Source: M3007 sp046329435
GTDB lineage: Bacteria > Bacteroidota > Bacteroidia > Chitinophagales > Saprospiraceae
Assembly (NCBI GenBank): GCA_046329435.1
Contig: JAXLUR010000005.1
Coordinates: 1-64,000 of the forward strand
Length of the DNA stretch: 64,000 nt
Direction: 5' to 3'
Shown here: in pieces, positions 33,992 to 42,429 of the stretch
How positions within the stretch are numbered: the stretch's first letter is position 1
Layout of the letters: each line of letters opens with the position of its first letter
Made by a program: the position numbers and the translations under genes
The notes under the pieces: generated by a model
The model's input: the letters and a program-made list of their open reading frames with translations, nothing else
The model's database searches: none
Told to the model about the DNA's origin: nothing

Positions 33992-35770
33992 ATGACCATT
34001 TTTAACCCGCGACTGCTACTGCCCCTTTTATTCCTGCCATTTTCCTGCTCCCGCCATTTACAACGCCAAACTATGTCAGATTTCAAAATTCCGTTCGAAA
34101 CCAACCCCAGCCAGACCCTTACCTACGCCGAAGCCATTGCCTGTTATGAAAAAATGGCAGCGGCGCACCCCGACATGTTCCACCTCGAAACGGTCGGCAT
34201 GACCGATGCCGGCCTGCCCCTTCACGTGGCGGTCGTATCGCACGACGGGGTGTTCGATCCGGTCAAAATTCGCCAGTCGGGCCGCCGTATTCTGCTGATT
34301 AACAACGGTATTCACCCCGGCGAACCGGAAGGTATCGACGCCACGATCATGATGCTGCGCGATTTGCTCAACGAGCCTGGCCGCCAGAAAGTACTCGAGC
34401 ACCTGGTACTGGTGGTCATCCCGGTGTACAACATCGACGGCTGCCTCAACCGCAATTCGTACAGCCGTGCCAATCAGGACGGCCCCGAGTCGTACGGCTT
34501 CCGCGGCAATGCCCGCAACTACGACCTCAACCGCGACTTCGTCAAATGCGATTCGCACAACGCCCGCAGTTTCAACCGGATCTTCCAGACCTGGATGCCC
34601 GATATTTTTGTGGACAACCACACCTCCAACGGAGCTGATTATCAATACACCATGACCCTGATTGCCACCCAGCACGACAAACTGGAGGCGCCGCTGGGCG
34701 AGTTGTTGCAAAAAACCATGTCGCCCTACCTGTATGCCGAAATGGCTCGCCGAGGCTGGGAAATGATCCCGTATGTGGACGGGCCCGGCGATACGCCCGA
34801 CCAGGGTATCAGCGATTTTTGCGACTACGGCCGCTATTCCACCGGTTACGCAGCCATGTGGAACACCATCGGGTTCATGCCAGAAACCCACATGCTCAAA
34901 CCGTTTGCCGACCGGGTGTACAGCACCAGGGCATTTATGGAAACCGTCATCGGGTTTGTGGCCGAACACGCGGCCGACATCCGCAACGCGCGGGAAGCCG
35001 CCTGGAAAAACACCCTCGAAAAGCAGACTTTTGTACTCGACTGGAAAGCCGACCTCAACCACATTGACTCCATCGAATTCAAAGGCTACGCCGCCAAATA
35101 CAAACCCTCGGAAGTGAGCGGCCTGCCGCGCCTGTGGTACGACCGGAACGAGCCCTACACCAAAAAAATCCCGTATTACAACCATTTTGTACCCTCGCTT
35201 TCGGTTCAAAAACCGGTGGCGTACATCATTCCCCAGGCCTGGGACCTCGTTGTACAGCGCCTCGAACTCAACGGCGTGCAAATGAAACGCCTCAGCGCCG
35301 ATGCAGAAGTGGAAGTGGAAACCTACCGGCTTGGCGAGTTTCAGACCCGCAACGCCTGGGAAGGGCATTATTTCCACTATGGCCTCAAAGTGGAGACCCG
35401 CACCGAAAAACGCCGCTTCCATGCCGGCGACTACGTGGTGTACTGCAATCAGCCGGCCAACCGCTACCTGCTGGAAACGCTGGAACCGCAGGCGCCCGAC
35501 TCCTGGTTTGCCTGGAATTTCTTCGACGCCGTGCTGATGCAGAAAGAATATTTTTCCGCCTACGTGTTTGAGGATCTGGCAGCCGGTTTTTTAAAGGAAA
35601 ATCCGACGGTAAAAGCCGAACTCGAACAGAAAAAAGCGACCGACGCCGATTTCGCTGCCGACGCTTCGGCGCAACTCGACTGGGTGTACCGCCATTCGCC
35701 CTGGTACGAGCCGTCGCACAGGGTTTATCCGGTGGCACGCCTCCTGAAAACGACTCAACTTCCACTTTGA
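33992..35770 (+). CDS. M14-family zinc carboxypeptidase, predicted lipoprotein
   Basis: A 592-residue protein. The start at 33992 gives MTIFNPRLLLPLLFLPFSC, a lipoprotein-type signal. The peptidase_M14 zinc site is visible as NNGIHPGEPEGID (H and E ligands) with the third ligand in DIFVDNHTSN; the catalytic Glu is probably in GFMPETHML. The motif NYDLNRDFVKCD is the usual substrate-carboxylate Asn-Arg pair region. The C-terminal 200 residues are a beta-rich accessory domain. It should trim peptides at the cell envelope. An alternative start is the ATG at 34074, which would remove the signal. Confidence 0.9.
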   Translation: MTIFNPRLLLPLLFLPFSCSRHLQRQTMSDFKIPFETNPSQTLTYAEAIACYEKMAAAHPDMFHLETVGMTDAGLPLHVAVVSHDGVFDPVKIRQSGRRILLINNGIHPGEPEGIDATIMMLRDLLNEPGRQKVLEHLVLVVIPVYNIDGCLNRNSYSRANQDGPESYGFRGNARNYDLNRDFVKCDSHNARSFNRIFQTWMPDIFVDNHTSNGADYQYTMTLIATQHDKLEAPLGELLQKTMSPYLYAEMARRGWEMIPYVDGPGDTPDQGISDFCDYGRYSTGYAAMWNTIGFMPETHMLKPFADRVYSTRAFMETVIGFVAEHAADIRNAREAAWKNTLEKQTFVLDWKADLNHIDSIEFKGYAAKYKPSEVSGLPRLWYDRNEPYTKKIPYYNHFVPSLSVQKPVAYIIPQAWDLVVQRLELNGVQMKRLSADAEVEVETYRLGEFQTRNAWEGHYFHYGLKVETRTEKRRFHAGDYVVYCNQPANRYLLETLEPQAPDSWFAWNFFDAVLMQKEYFSAYVFEDLAAGFLKENPTVKAELEQKKATDADFAADASAQLDWVYRHSPWYEPSHRVYPVARLLKTTQLPL

Positions 35771-35918
35771 GCGACAGCGGCCAACCCGAATTTTTGTTCT
35801 TTTCATCTGTCGATTTTTATCCTTCATATAAAATAAATCGCCGGCCGTCGCCGGGCCATGTAACCTTGTGCCCGTGAAAATGAATCCGATGGCCCGGTCC
35901 ATCAACTTTCCTTTCTGT

Positions 35919-37364
35919 ATGAAACGTTTGGTGAAATCCACCGCACTTTCCGCCCTGCTTCTGGGCCTGGCATTTGGCGCCCACGCCCAGGAAGTGTGGT
36001 CGCTCGAAAAATGCATTCAATACGCCCAAGACAACAACCTGACGGTCAAACAGGCCGAGGCGAGCGTGCGGACAGCCCAGCTCAGCGAAAGCCAGGCCAA
36101 AGCTTCGCGCCTGCCCAATGTGACCGGCTCAATCAGCGCCGGCGAAAACTTCGGGCGTACAATCGACCCCACGACCAACGCCTTCAGTAGCGTGGCCATC
36201 GGCCAAAGCAGCGTCGGCCTCAATGCTGGTATGCCCCTGTTTAGCGGCGGCCAGATCCATCACTCCGTCAAGCAGGCCGGCTGGAACCGCCGGGCTGCCG
36301 AAACCGACGTCATGCAGGCGGTCAACGACCTTTCCCTGCAGGTTGCGCAGGCTTACCTCACCGTGCTGCTCAACCAGGAACAACTTGAAAGCGCAAAAAA
36401 CAGGCTTGCACAAAGCCAGCGCCAACTCGACGCCACCCTCAAACTGATCGATGCCGGCAGTACGCCGCGTGCCGAACGCTACACGATCGACGCGCAAATT
36501 GCCCGCGAAGAACAGGCCGTGGTGGTGGCGCAGAACAACCTCGATCTGGCCTACCTCAGCCTCAAACAGCTGCTCCAGCTCGAACCCGACTTCAACCTCG
36601 AAGTCGAACGCCCGGTGTTTGAAATCCCCGGCGACGCCAACCCGGATGTGCTGATGCTCGGCCCGGTGTACGAGCAGGCGCTTAATACCCAACCCTCGGT
36701 GCGCAGCACGGAATACCGCATCCAGGCGGCCGAAGAAGGGGTAAAAATGGCGCGCGCCAGCTACTGGCCTTCCATTACACTGGGCGCCAACGTCAACAGT
36801 TATTACTCGACGGCTTTCCAAAAAGCGACGATCACCCAGGGCCCCGACCAGAAGGTCGTTCAGGACGTGGAAATCGGCGGCCAGATCGTGCAGGTGGGCT
36901 TCTTCCAGCCGACTTACAGCACTACGCTCTCCGATGTTTCCTATTTCACCCAGCTCGACCAAAACTTCGGCCAGGGAGTAGGCATCAGCGTCAATATCCC
37001 GATTTACCAGAACGGCCGTACCCGCCTGGGTGTGGAACAGGCCCGGCTGGGTGTCATCAATGCGCAATTGCAGGACAACCAAACCCGCCAGCGCCTCAAA
37101 AACGACATTCAGACGGCTATCGCCAACGCCCGCTCGGCTCGTTTGCAAATGATCGCCGCCCAAAAAACGGTCGACGCCACCCGTATTGCGTATGAAAATA
37201 CCGAGAAACGCCATTCCCTCGGCGCGGTCAATACGCTCGAACTGACGACCGCCAAAAACAACTTCGACATTGCCGAAAACGACCTCATCGTAGCCAAATA
37301 CGACTACCTCTTCCGCCTCAAGATCCTTGATTTTTACCAGGGCAAGGCCCTTGGCCTCAAATAA
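35919..37364 (+). CDS. TolC-family outer membrane efflux protein
   Basis: A 481-residue outer membrane channel subunit. The signal peptide is MKRLVKSTALSALLLGLAFGAHAQ, then the family opening WSLEKCIQYAQDNNLTVKQA and two OEP repeats with long helices (SLQVAQAYLTVLLNQEQLE and LKNDIQTAIANARSARLQM). It forms a trimer that spans the outer membrane and periplasm. TAACCTTG at 35861-35868 may be a one-mismatch -7 box. It is followed after 62 bp by an HlyD-type adaptor; together they make two of the three parts of a tripartite exporter, with no inner-membrane pump in the window. Confidence 0.93.
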   Translation: MKRLVKSTALSALLLGLAFGAHAQEVWSLEKCIQYAQDNNLTVKQAEASVRTAQLSESQAKASRLPNVTGSISAGENFGRTIDPTTNAFSSVAIGQSSVGLNAGMPLFSGGQIHHSVKQAGWNRRAAETDVMQAVNDLSLQVAQAYLTVLLNQEQLESAKNRLAQSQRQLDATLKLIDAGSTPRAERYTIDAQIAREEQAVVVAQNNLDLAYLSLKQLLQLEPDFNLEVERPVFEIPGDANPDVLMLGPVYEQALNTQPSVRSTEYRIQAAEEGVKMARASYWPSITLGANVNSYYSTAFQKATITQGPDQKVVQDVEIGGQIVQVGFFQPTYSTTLSDVSYFTQLDQNFGQGVGISVNIPIYQNGRTRLGVEQARLGVINAQLQDNQTRQRLKNDIQTAIANARSARLQMIAAQKTVDATRIAYENTEKRHSLGAVNTLELTTAKNNFDIAENDLIVAKYDYLFRLKILDFYQGKALGLK

Positions 37365-37426
37365 TTGCCCCCGAAATCAAGCGCCCCGATCACCATCGCC
37401 ACACGTCAACCAACAATTTGAATACC

Positions 37427-38911
37427 ATGACCGCTACGCCGAAACCCAAACGCCGCAGAACCCTGCTCTACGTGCTGATCGGGCTGCTGGGATTGCTCAT
37501 TGTCGCAGCCGCGATCAAAGCGCGGCAAAAACCCAAAGGAGAAGAAGTAACCGCAGAAAAAGTGCAACGCCGCACCATCCGCGAGACGGTGAGCGCGAGC
37601 GGAAAAATCTTTCCGGAAACCGAAGTCAAAATCAGCTCGGACGTATCGGGCGAAGTGATCGAGATGTACGTCAAGGAAGGCGATTCCGTCACTGTTGGTC
37701 AGGTGCTGGCCAAGATCAAACCCGATGAATACCAGAGCGCCGTCGAACGCGGTGAGGCGGCTGTCAGCAGCGCCCGCGCCCAGCGCGAAATTTCGAGCAC
37801 CAATGTACAGGGCTCTTCCGCTCAGATCGAACAACTGAGGGCCGACCGCAACCGTGCTTCCGCCCAGCTCGAAGCCGCCCGGAAAAGCCACGAACGCAAT
37901 CAGAAGCTGTTCAATGAAGGCATCATTTCCGCTGCCGACTATGAGGCATCGCTGAGCAATTTCCGCGCGATGGAAAGCGGCCTGGCCAGCGCCGAAGCCA
38001 TGCTCAAATCGGCTGAAAGCAGTCTTGCCAGCGCCCGCGAAAATGTGCGCGTGGCAGAATACGGCATCAACAGCGCACAGGCCAGCCTGAAAGAATTGCG
38101 CACCAGCCTGCAAAAAACCATCATTACGGCGCCGGTTAGCGGCATTATCAGCAAACTCAGCGTCGAAAAAGGCGAGCGGGTGCTGGGCACCATCCAGATG
38201 ACCGGTACCGAAATCATGCGCATCGCCAATATGCAATCGATGGAAGTACAGGTGGATGTCAGTGAAAACGACATTCTCAAGGTCTCTGTCGGCGATACGG
38301 CTGAAATTGAAGTGGACGCCTATCTGGGCGAAAAATTCACCGGCCGCGTGACCGAAATTGCCAATTCGGCCAGCAATATCTCCACCCTGACCAGCCTCAA
38401 CACCGATCAGGTCACCAATTTTGTGGTCAAAATCCGCATCGATGCGGCATCGTACGCCAACCTGCAAAAAGAGAAAGGCCGCAATCCGTTCCGTCCCGGC
38501 ATGTCGGCCTCCGTCGATATTTTTACCCACACTGCCGGCAACACCCTGAGCGTGCCGCTGATCGCCGTCACGGCCCGCGACAAAGACGAGGGCAAAAAAG
38601 CCGACAACAAGGAAAAAGCCAAGGAAGAAGAAGGCCTCGCGCAGGCGGAAGACAAATCCAAGGACCTGGAAATCAAGGAGATCGTTTATGTCGTCAGCGG
38701 CGATACCGTGGGCGTCAGGGAGGTCAAAACCGGTGTTCAGGACAACGACTACATCGAGATACTTTCCGGCTTGCAGGAAGGCGAAACCATCGTGACCGGC
38801 CCTTACACTGCTGTCGCCCGCAAGCTGAAAAGCGGCAGCCGCATTACCGTCGTGGATAAAGACAAGGACAAAGACGGCGGTAAAAAAGGCGTCAAGGTCG
38901 AAGTCGATTAA
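37427..38911 (+). CDS. HlyD/MacA-type periplasmic adaptor (membrane fusion protein)
   Basis: A 494-residue protein anchored by one N-terminal helix (RRRTLLYVLIGLLGLLIVAA). It has the lipoyl-like half motifs (VKISSDVSGEVIEMYVKEGD and TIITAPVSGIISKLSVEKGE) around a long coiled-coil hairpin (about 105-235), then beta-barrel and membrane-proximal domains. A Lys/Glu/Asp-rich insertion (about 390-420, KADNKEKAKEEEGLAQAEDK) and a Lys/Asp-rich C-terminal tail are unusual. It pairs with the TolC protein upstream. MacB-like ABC or RND subunits are absent from the adjacent DNA. Confidence 0.92.
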   Translation: MTATPKPKRRRTLLYVLIGLLGLLIVAAAIKARQKPKGEEVTAEKVQRRTIRETVSASGKIFPETEVKISSDVSGEVIEMYVKEGDSVTVGQVLAKIKPDEYQSAVERGEAAVSSARAQREISSTNVQGSSAQIEQLRADRNRASAQLEAARKSHERNQKLFNEGIISAADYEASLSNFRAMESGLASAEAMLKSAESSLASARENVRVAEYGINSAQASLKELRTSLQKTIITAPVSGIISKLSVEKGERVLGTIQMTGTEIMRIANMQSMEVQVDVSENDILKVSVGDTAEIEVDAYLGEKFTGRVTEIANSASNISTLTSLNTDQVTNFVVKIRIDAASYANLQKEKGRNPFRPGMSASVDIFTHTAGNTLSVPLIAVTARDKDEGKKADNKEKAKEEEGLAQAEDKSKDLEIKEIVYVVSGDTVGVREVKTGVQDNDYIEILSGLQEGETIVTGPYTAVARKLKSGSRITVVDKDKDKDGGKKGVKVEVD

Positions 38912-38946
38912 GGCGGTTCACCCCACAGCCTCTCCGCCAAATCACC

Positions 38947-38992
38947 TACCTTTGCCGCGCAGCGAAACAACCGTCGCTGCGCGGCATTTTTT
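38947..38992 (+). terminator. Strong hairpin with T tract, overlapping a -7 box and abutting a start codon
   Basis: TACCTTTG (38947-38954) is followed at once by a perfect 11-bp stem GCCGCGCAGCG / CGCTGCGCGGC (38954-38964, 38975-38985) and six T (38987-38992). The ATG of the next gene is at 38993. It is a classic terminator for tolC-hlyD and, at the same time, would be the leader of the downstream gene. Confidence 0.8.
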
Positions 38993-39502
38993 ATGGATCA
39001 ACCACAACCCGTCGTTACCGATACCGCCAGTCTTCCAGGCAATGGCCGTTCGCGCCAGGCTCAGCTGTCTTCCAGTCACACCCTGTTCTGGCGGATATTT
39101 GTGCCCATCTTCGGTACCGTTTTCCTCGCCGGTTTTCTGCTGGTTTTTCTGCTGACGGCAGAAGAAGACCTTTACCTGCCGTTTCCGGCTGTCTGGTTGC
39201 GCATCGGCACCTTTTTGCTCATGGGCGGCTGGCTTTGGCTGCTGCGCCGAACAGTCTGGCGCCTCAAACGCGTCGATGCCGACGACGCTTTCCTGTACGT
39301 CACCAATTACTGGACGACCGTACGCTACCCCTGGACGGATGTGCAGGAGATTACAGAAAAAAAACGCGCCGGCCGCCGGATCGTGACGATCACCCTGCGC
39401 GCGCCCGGGCGATTCGGACAAAACATCTCCTTCCTGCCGGGTTCGCACTTATACGAATGGCTCGCCGAACACAAAAAACAGGATTTGCTGCTGGCCAATT
39501 GA
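38993..39502 (+). CDS. Membrane protein with two helices and a PH-like C-terminus, unknown function
   Basis: A 169-residue protein. An N-terminal hydrophilic part (about 30 residues) leads into two transmembrane helices (WRIFVPIFGTVFLAGFLLVF and LRIGTFLLMGGWLWLL). The cytoplasmic remainder (about 95-165) looks like a small beta domain (FLYVTNYWTTVRYPWTDVQE, RRIVTITLRAPGRFG), similar to bacterial PH-like domains. The ATG follows directly after a terminator T tract, with no space for a ribosome binding site. Function unknown. Confidence 0.8.
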   Translation: MDQPQPVVTDTASLPGNGRSRQAQLSSSHTLFWRIFVPIFGTVFLAGFLLVFLLTAEEDLYLPFPAVWLRIGTFLLMGGWLWLLRRTVWRLKRVDADDAFLYVTNYWTTVRYPWTDVQEITEKKRAGRRIVTITLRAPGRFGQNISFLPGSHLYEWLAEHKKQDLLLAN

Positions 39503-39628
39503 CCCTGTCGGGCTTTATAAGGGTGCTGGGCGGCGACTCTACTGATCAATCATTTTTCCGAAAGGCATCGAACCGGGAACAGACCGAGTCTCTTTTGAAA
39601 AACTCATCAGTTCATTTGTTCAGCCGCC

Positions 39629-40195
39629 ATGAAAAAAACTATTCTTCCCGCCTTGATGCTGCTCTTTTTTGCAACGTCTGCCTTTGCTCAACAACCTCGC
39701 CTCGATATAGGCCTGGCTCACCAGTGGAACTTCCTCGACCGCGATGCCGCACTTACGGCCACCCGATACTGGGGCGATAACGGCGTTCGCGTCGGACTGC
39801 ATTATTTCCAGCACACCGCCCAGCAAGCTGTTTCGTGGTACCGCCCGCGCGCACTCAATTTTGGCCAGCATTTCGGTTTCAGCCTGGCTTACGAACGCCG
39901 AATCCATCTTCCCGACAGCGATCTGGAACTTTACCCTTTTGTCGGCGGACAGGCATTTAAAGTGGCGTATGTGAAGCAGGATGAAAACTTTGTGCAAAAA
40001 GCGGAAGAGCCTGCCGTCAACCTCAACACGCACCTGGGGGTGCTGGTAAAGGTGAAATTGCATCGCCGCATATTTGTACAGGCTTCGGCAGCGCTGGGCC
40101 CCAACTGGTCGTGGGGACAGCAATGGGGCGGCAAAAACGTTGAGTTCGGCGGTCTGTCGGGTACGTTTGCCCTGGGGGCTTTGTACCGTTTCTGA
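39629..40195 (+). CDS. Outer membrane beta-barrel protein, unknown role
   Basis: A 188-residue protein. The signal peptide is MKKTILPALMLLFFATSAFAQ. The mature part alternates hydrophobic and polar residues with aromatic girdle residues (VRVGLHYFQHTAQQAVSWY, FGFSLAYERRIHLP, LELYPFVGGQAF) and ends in the C-terminal phenylalanine typical of barrels (LGALYRF). Likely an eight-stranded barrel. It is convergent with mscS (6 bp between stops). The role is not known. Confidence 0.82.
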   Translation: MKKTILPALMLLFFATSAFAQQPRLDIGLAHQWNFLDRDAALTATRYWGDNGVRVGLHYFQHTAQQAVSWYRPRALNFGQHFGFSLAYERRIHLPDSDLELYPFVGGQAFKVAYVKQDENFVQKAEEPAVNLNTHLGVLVKVKLHRRIFVQASAALGPNWSWGQQWGGKNVEFGGLSGTFALGALYRF

Positions 40196-40201
40196 CACAG
40201 A

Positions 40202-41011
40202 TCAGCCTTCCATGAGGGAAATGCCGTGTGCGCGCAAGGCCGATTGAATGGCGAAGCGCAAGTCGCTCTGTACCAGATCGGCTTCAAAAATGCGTTTGGT
40301 CCAGAACTGGAGCCGAAATACCAGGCCGCTTTTTTCGTGAAAATCAAGCAGTTGAACCTCAGGGGCAAACTGGCTGTCGTCTTTCACTACATCGGGATGT
40401 GCGTTGGCGCTTTCGATCAGCAGGCTGCGCACCAGTTGCGGGTCGCAGTCGTTGCGCACGGGGACGCTGACCTGAAAAGCGGAAGCGGTGTTGGACTGGT
40501 AGTTCCAGTTCAGCACGTTTTCCGTGATGAATTTGTGGTTGGGTATGATCATTTCCACCCCGTCGCGGCGGCGCAGCCGGGAGGTACGCAGCCGGATTTC
40601 TTCGATGCGGCCGACCACGTTGTCGACCTGCACGATGTCGCCGATCTCGATAGTGCCTTCGAACAGCAGGAAAATACCCGAAGCGATGTCGCGGAAAATT
40701 TGCTGGATACCCAAACTGATGCCAACCAGCAAGGCCGCCGAGCCGGCCACCAGCGCCGTGATCTGCACGCCGATGATCTGCAGCATGGCAGTAATGGCAG
40801 CAATCCAGATGATGTACTGGGCGATTAGGAACACCGATTTCCGGCGCCCTTCATCCCAGCTGGAACGCATCAGCCCGCGCTTGATCAATCGTTTTGAAAT
40901 GCGCTGGAGCACCCAGGCGACAATCCAGACGAAGATCAGCCCGAGCATCATGGCCACGGTCAGGGTGAATCCCCCGATATCGAGGAGCCGGGTCTCCAGC
41001 AAGGCTTTCAT
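40202..41011 (-). CDS. Small-conductance mechanosensitive channel (MscS family)
   Basis: A 269-residue protein with three transmembrane helices and a cytoplasmic vestibule. The pore helix is ITALVAGSAALLVGISLGIQ, followed by QQIFRDIASGIFLLFEGTIE and the beta domain with GDIVQVDNVVGRIEEIRLR. Such channels open under membrane tension to relieve hypo-osmotic shock. It starts 1 bp after the purA stop region and is probably co-transcribed with purA. Confidence 0.93.
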   Translation of the reverse strand: MKALLETRLLDIGGFTLTVAMMLGLIFVWIVAWVLQRISKRLIKRGLMRSSWDEGRRKSVFLIAQYIIWIAAITAMLQIIGVQITALVAGSAALLVGISLGIQQIFRDIASGIFLLFEGTIEIGDIVQVDNVVGRIEEIRLRTSRLRRRDGVEMIIPNHKFITENVLNWNYQSNTASAFQVSVPVRNDCDPQLVRSLLIESANAHPDVVKDDSQFAPEVQLLDFHEKSGLVFRLQFWTKRIFEADLVQSDLRFAIQSALRAHGISLMEG

Positions 41012-41012
41012 A

Positions 41013-42284
41013 TCAGCGAACGATCAGTTTTTCGCGCTCCGGCCCGGTAGAAATCATGCTGAACGGAATGCCCAGGTACGCTTCCAGTTCTTCGATGAAG
41101 GCATGAGCAGCCGGGGGCAGGTCGTCGAAACGGGTAATCTGGTCGAGCGCGCATTGCCAGCCGGCGTATTTTTTCAGCACAGGCTGCACCTCGTTGTAGC
41201 AGAGATCGAACGGCAGCCGGTCGTTTACCTGGCCGTCGGGGTGCCGGTATTGGGTGGCCGCGGCGATTTCGGCGAAGCTGTTGAGCACGTCGATTTTGGT
41301 CATGCACAGCTCGGTAGCGCCGGAAATCTGGATGGAATAGCGCAATTGCGGCAGGTCGATCCAGCCGCAACGGCGTGGCCGGCCGGTAGTGGAGCCGAAT
41401 TCGTGGCCTTCGCGGCGCAGTTTTTCGCCGGTTTCATCGAGCAATTCGCTGGGGAAGGGCCCTGAACCGACGCGGGTGCAGTAGGCTTTGGTGATACCGA
41501 TCACCCGCCCGATTTTTTGGGGCGCCACGCCGAGGCCGGTGCACACGCCGGCGGTCATGGTATTGGAGGAGGTGACAAAGGGGTAGGTGCCGAAATCGAT
41601 GTCGAGCATGGCGCCTTGCGCACCTTCTGCCAGCACCCGCTTGCCTGCTGCGAGGGTGTCGTTGACGTAATATTCGGCATCGACCATTGGGAGTTGGCGC
41701 AGGGTGTCGAGGCTTTCGAACCAGGCTTTTTCTTCGGCGCCCAGGTCGAAGGGCACTTCCGGATAGATCTTGAGCAATTCGAGGTGTTTGGCTTTCAGGG
41801 CTTCGTAGTGTTCGCGGAAGCCCGGCAGTTCGATATTGCCCACGCGCAGCCCGTTGCGGCCGGTTTTATCCATGTAGGTCGGGCCTATGCCTTTCAGGGT
41901 GGAGCCGATCTTTGCCTGCCCCTTGTGGGCTTCACTGGCTGCGTCGAGCCAGCGATGGGTGGGCAGGATGAGGTGGGCTTTTCGGGCGACGAGCAGGCGT
42001 TCGCGGAAATCGACGCCGCTGGCTTCGAGCGCTTTGAGTTCCCGTTGAAAAACAAGCGGGTCAAGCACGACGCCGTTGCCGATCAGGTTGATTTGTTTGG
42101 GGCGAAAAATGCCGGAAGGCACGGTGTGCAGCACATATTTCTGTCCGCCGAACTTGAGGGTGTGTCCGGCATTGGGGCCGCCCTGGAAGCGCGCCACCAG
42201 CTCGTATTCTTCGGCCAGGAAATCCACGATTTTACCCTTTCCCTCGTCGCCCCATTGAAGGCCGAGAATCACATCGATTTGCAT
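41013..42284 (-). CDS. purA: Adenylosuccinate synthetase
   Basis: A 423-residue enzyme that joins IMP and aspartate with GTP to make adenylosuccinate, the first committed step to AMP. Active-site motifs are intact: GLQWGDEGKGK (catalytic D13), GGPNAGHTL (H41), and GTTGRPRRCGW-type (GSTTGRPRRCGWIDLPQLRY) in the IMP/GTP region. Length is normal. The leader of about 70 nt carries three near-copies of an AGTTTAAAGTTAC motif (see repeat at 42291). Cytoplasmic. Assignment is certain. Confidence 0.98.
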   Translation of the reverse strand: MQIDVILGLQWGDEGKGKIVDFLAEEYELVARFQGGPNAGHTLKFGGQKYVLHTVPSGIFRPKQINLIGNGVVLDPLVFQRELKALEASGVDFRERLLVARKAHLILPTHRWLDAASEAHKGQAKIGSTLKGIGPTYMDKTGRNGLRVGNIELPGFREHYEALKAKHLELLKIYPEVPFDLGAEEKAWFESLDTLRQLPMVDAEYYVNDTLAAGKRVLAEGAQGAMLDIDFGTYPFVTSSNTMTAGVCTGLGVAPQKIGRVIGITKAYCTRVGSGPFPSELLDETGEKLRREGHEFGSTTGRPRRCGWIDLPQLRYSIQISGATELCMTKIDVLNSFAEIAAATQYRHPDGQVNDRLPFDLCYNEVQPVLKKYAGWQCALDQITRFDDLPPAAHAFIEELEAYLGIPFSMISTGPEREKLIVR

Positions 42285-42290
42285 AGGAGG

Positions 42291-42327
42291 AGTTTAAAGT
42301 TACAAGTTTAAAGTTACGGGTTTAAAC
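42291..42327. repeat. Short direct repeats in the purA leader
   Basis: AGTTTAAAGTTAC occurs at 42291-42303 and 42305-42317, followed by GGGTTTAAAC. On the minus (mRNA) strand this reads GTAACTTTAAACT twice within 20-45 nt of the purA start. Confidence 0.7.
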
Positions 42328-42358
42328 GGCTAACTCGTAACTTTCAATGTCGTGCCGG

Positions 42359-42366
42359 CAAAGTTA
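42359..42366 (-). promoter_or_regulatory. -7 box of purA-mscS
   Basis: On the minus strand TAACTTTG matches TAnnTTTG; it gives a leader of about 70 nt. No clear -33 TTG. It is divergent from the DUF4271 promoter 50 bp away. Confidence 0.6.
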
Positions 42367-42417
42367 TGAAAAGTCGCGGGGGCGGCATCCATCCGATTGA
42401 ATCGAAAGGCTTTTTCC

Positions 42418-42425
42418 TACCTTTG
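42418..42425 (+). promoter_or_regulatory. -7 box of DUF4271-hemD; predicts a leaderless or near-leaderless mRNA
   Basis: TACCTTTG ends only 4 nt before the ATG at 42430. Since transcription usually begins 5-7 nt after this box, the transcript would have almost no 5' leader. Confidence 0.6.
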
Positions 42426-42429
42426 CGCC

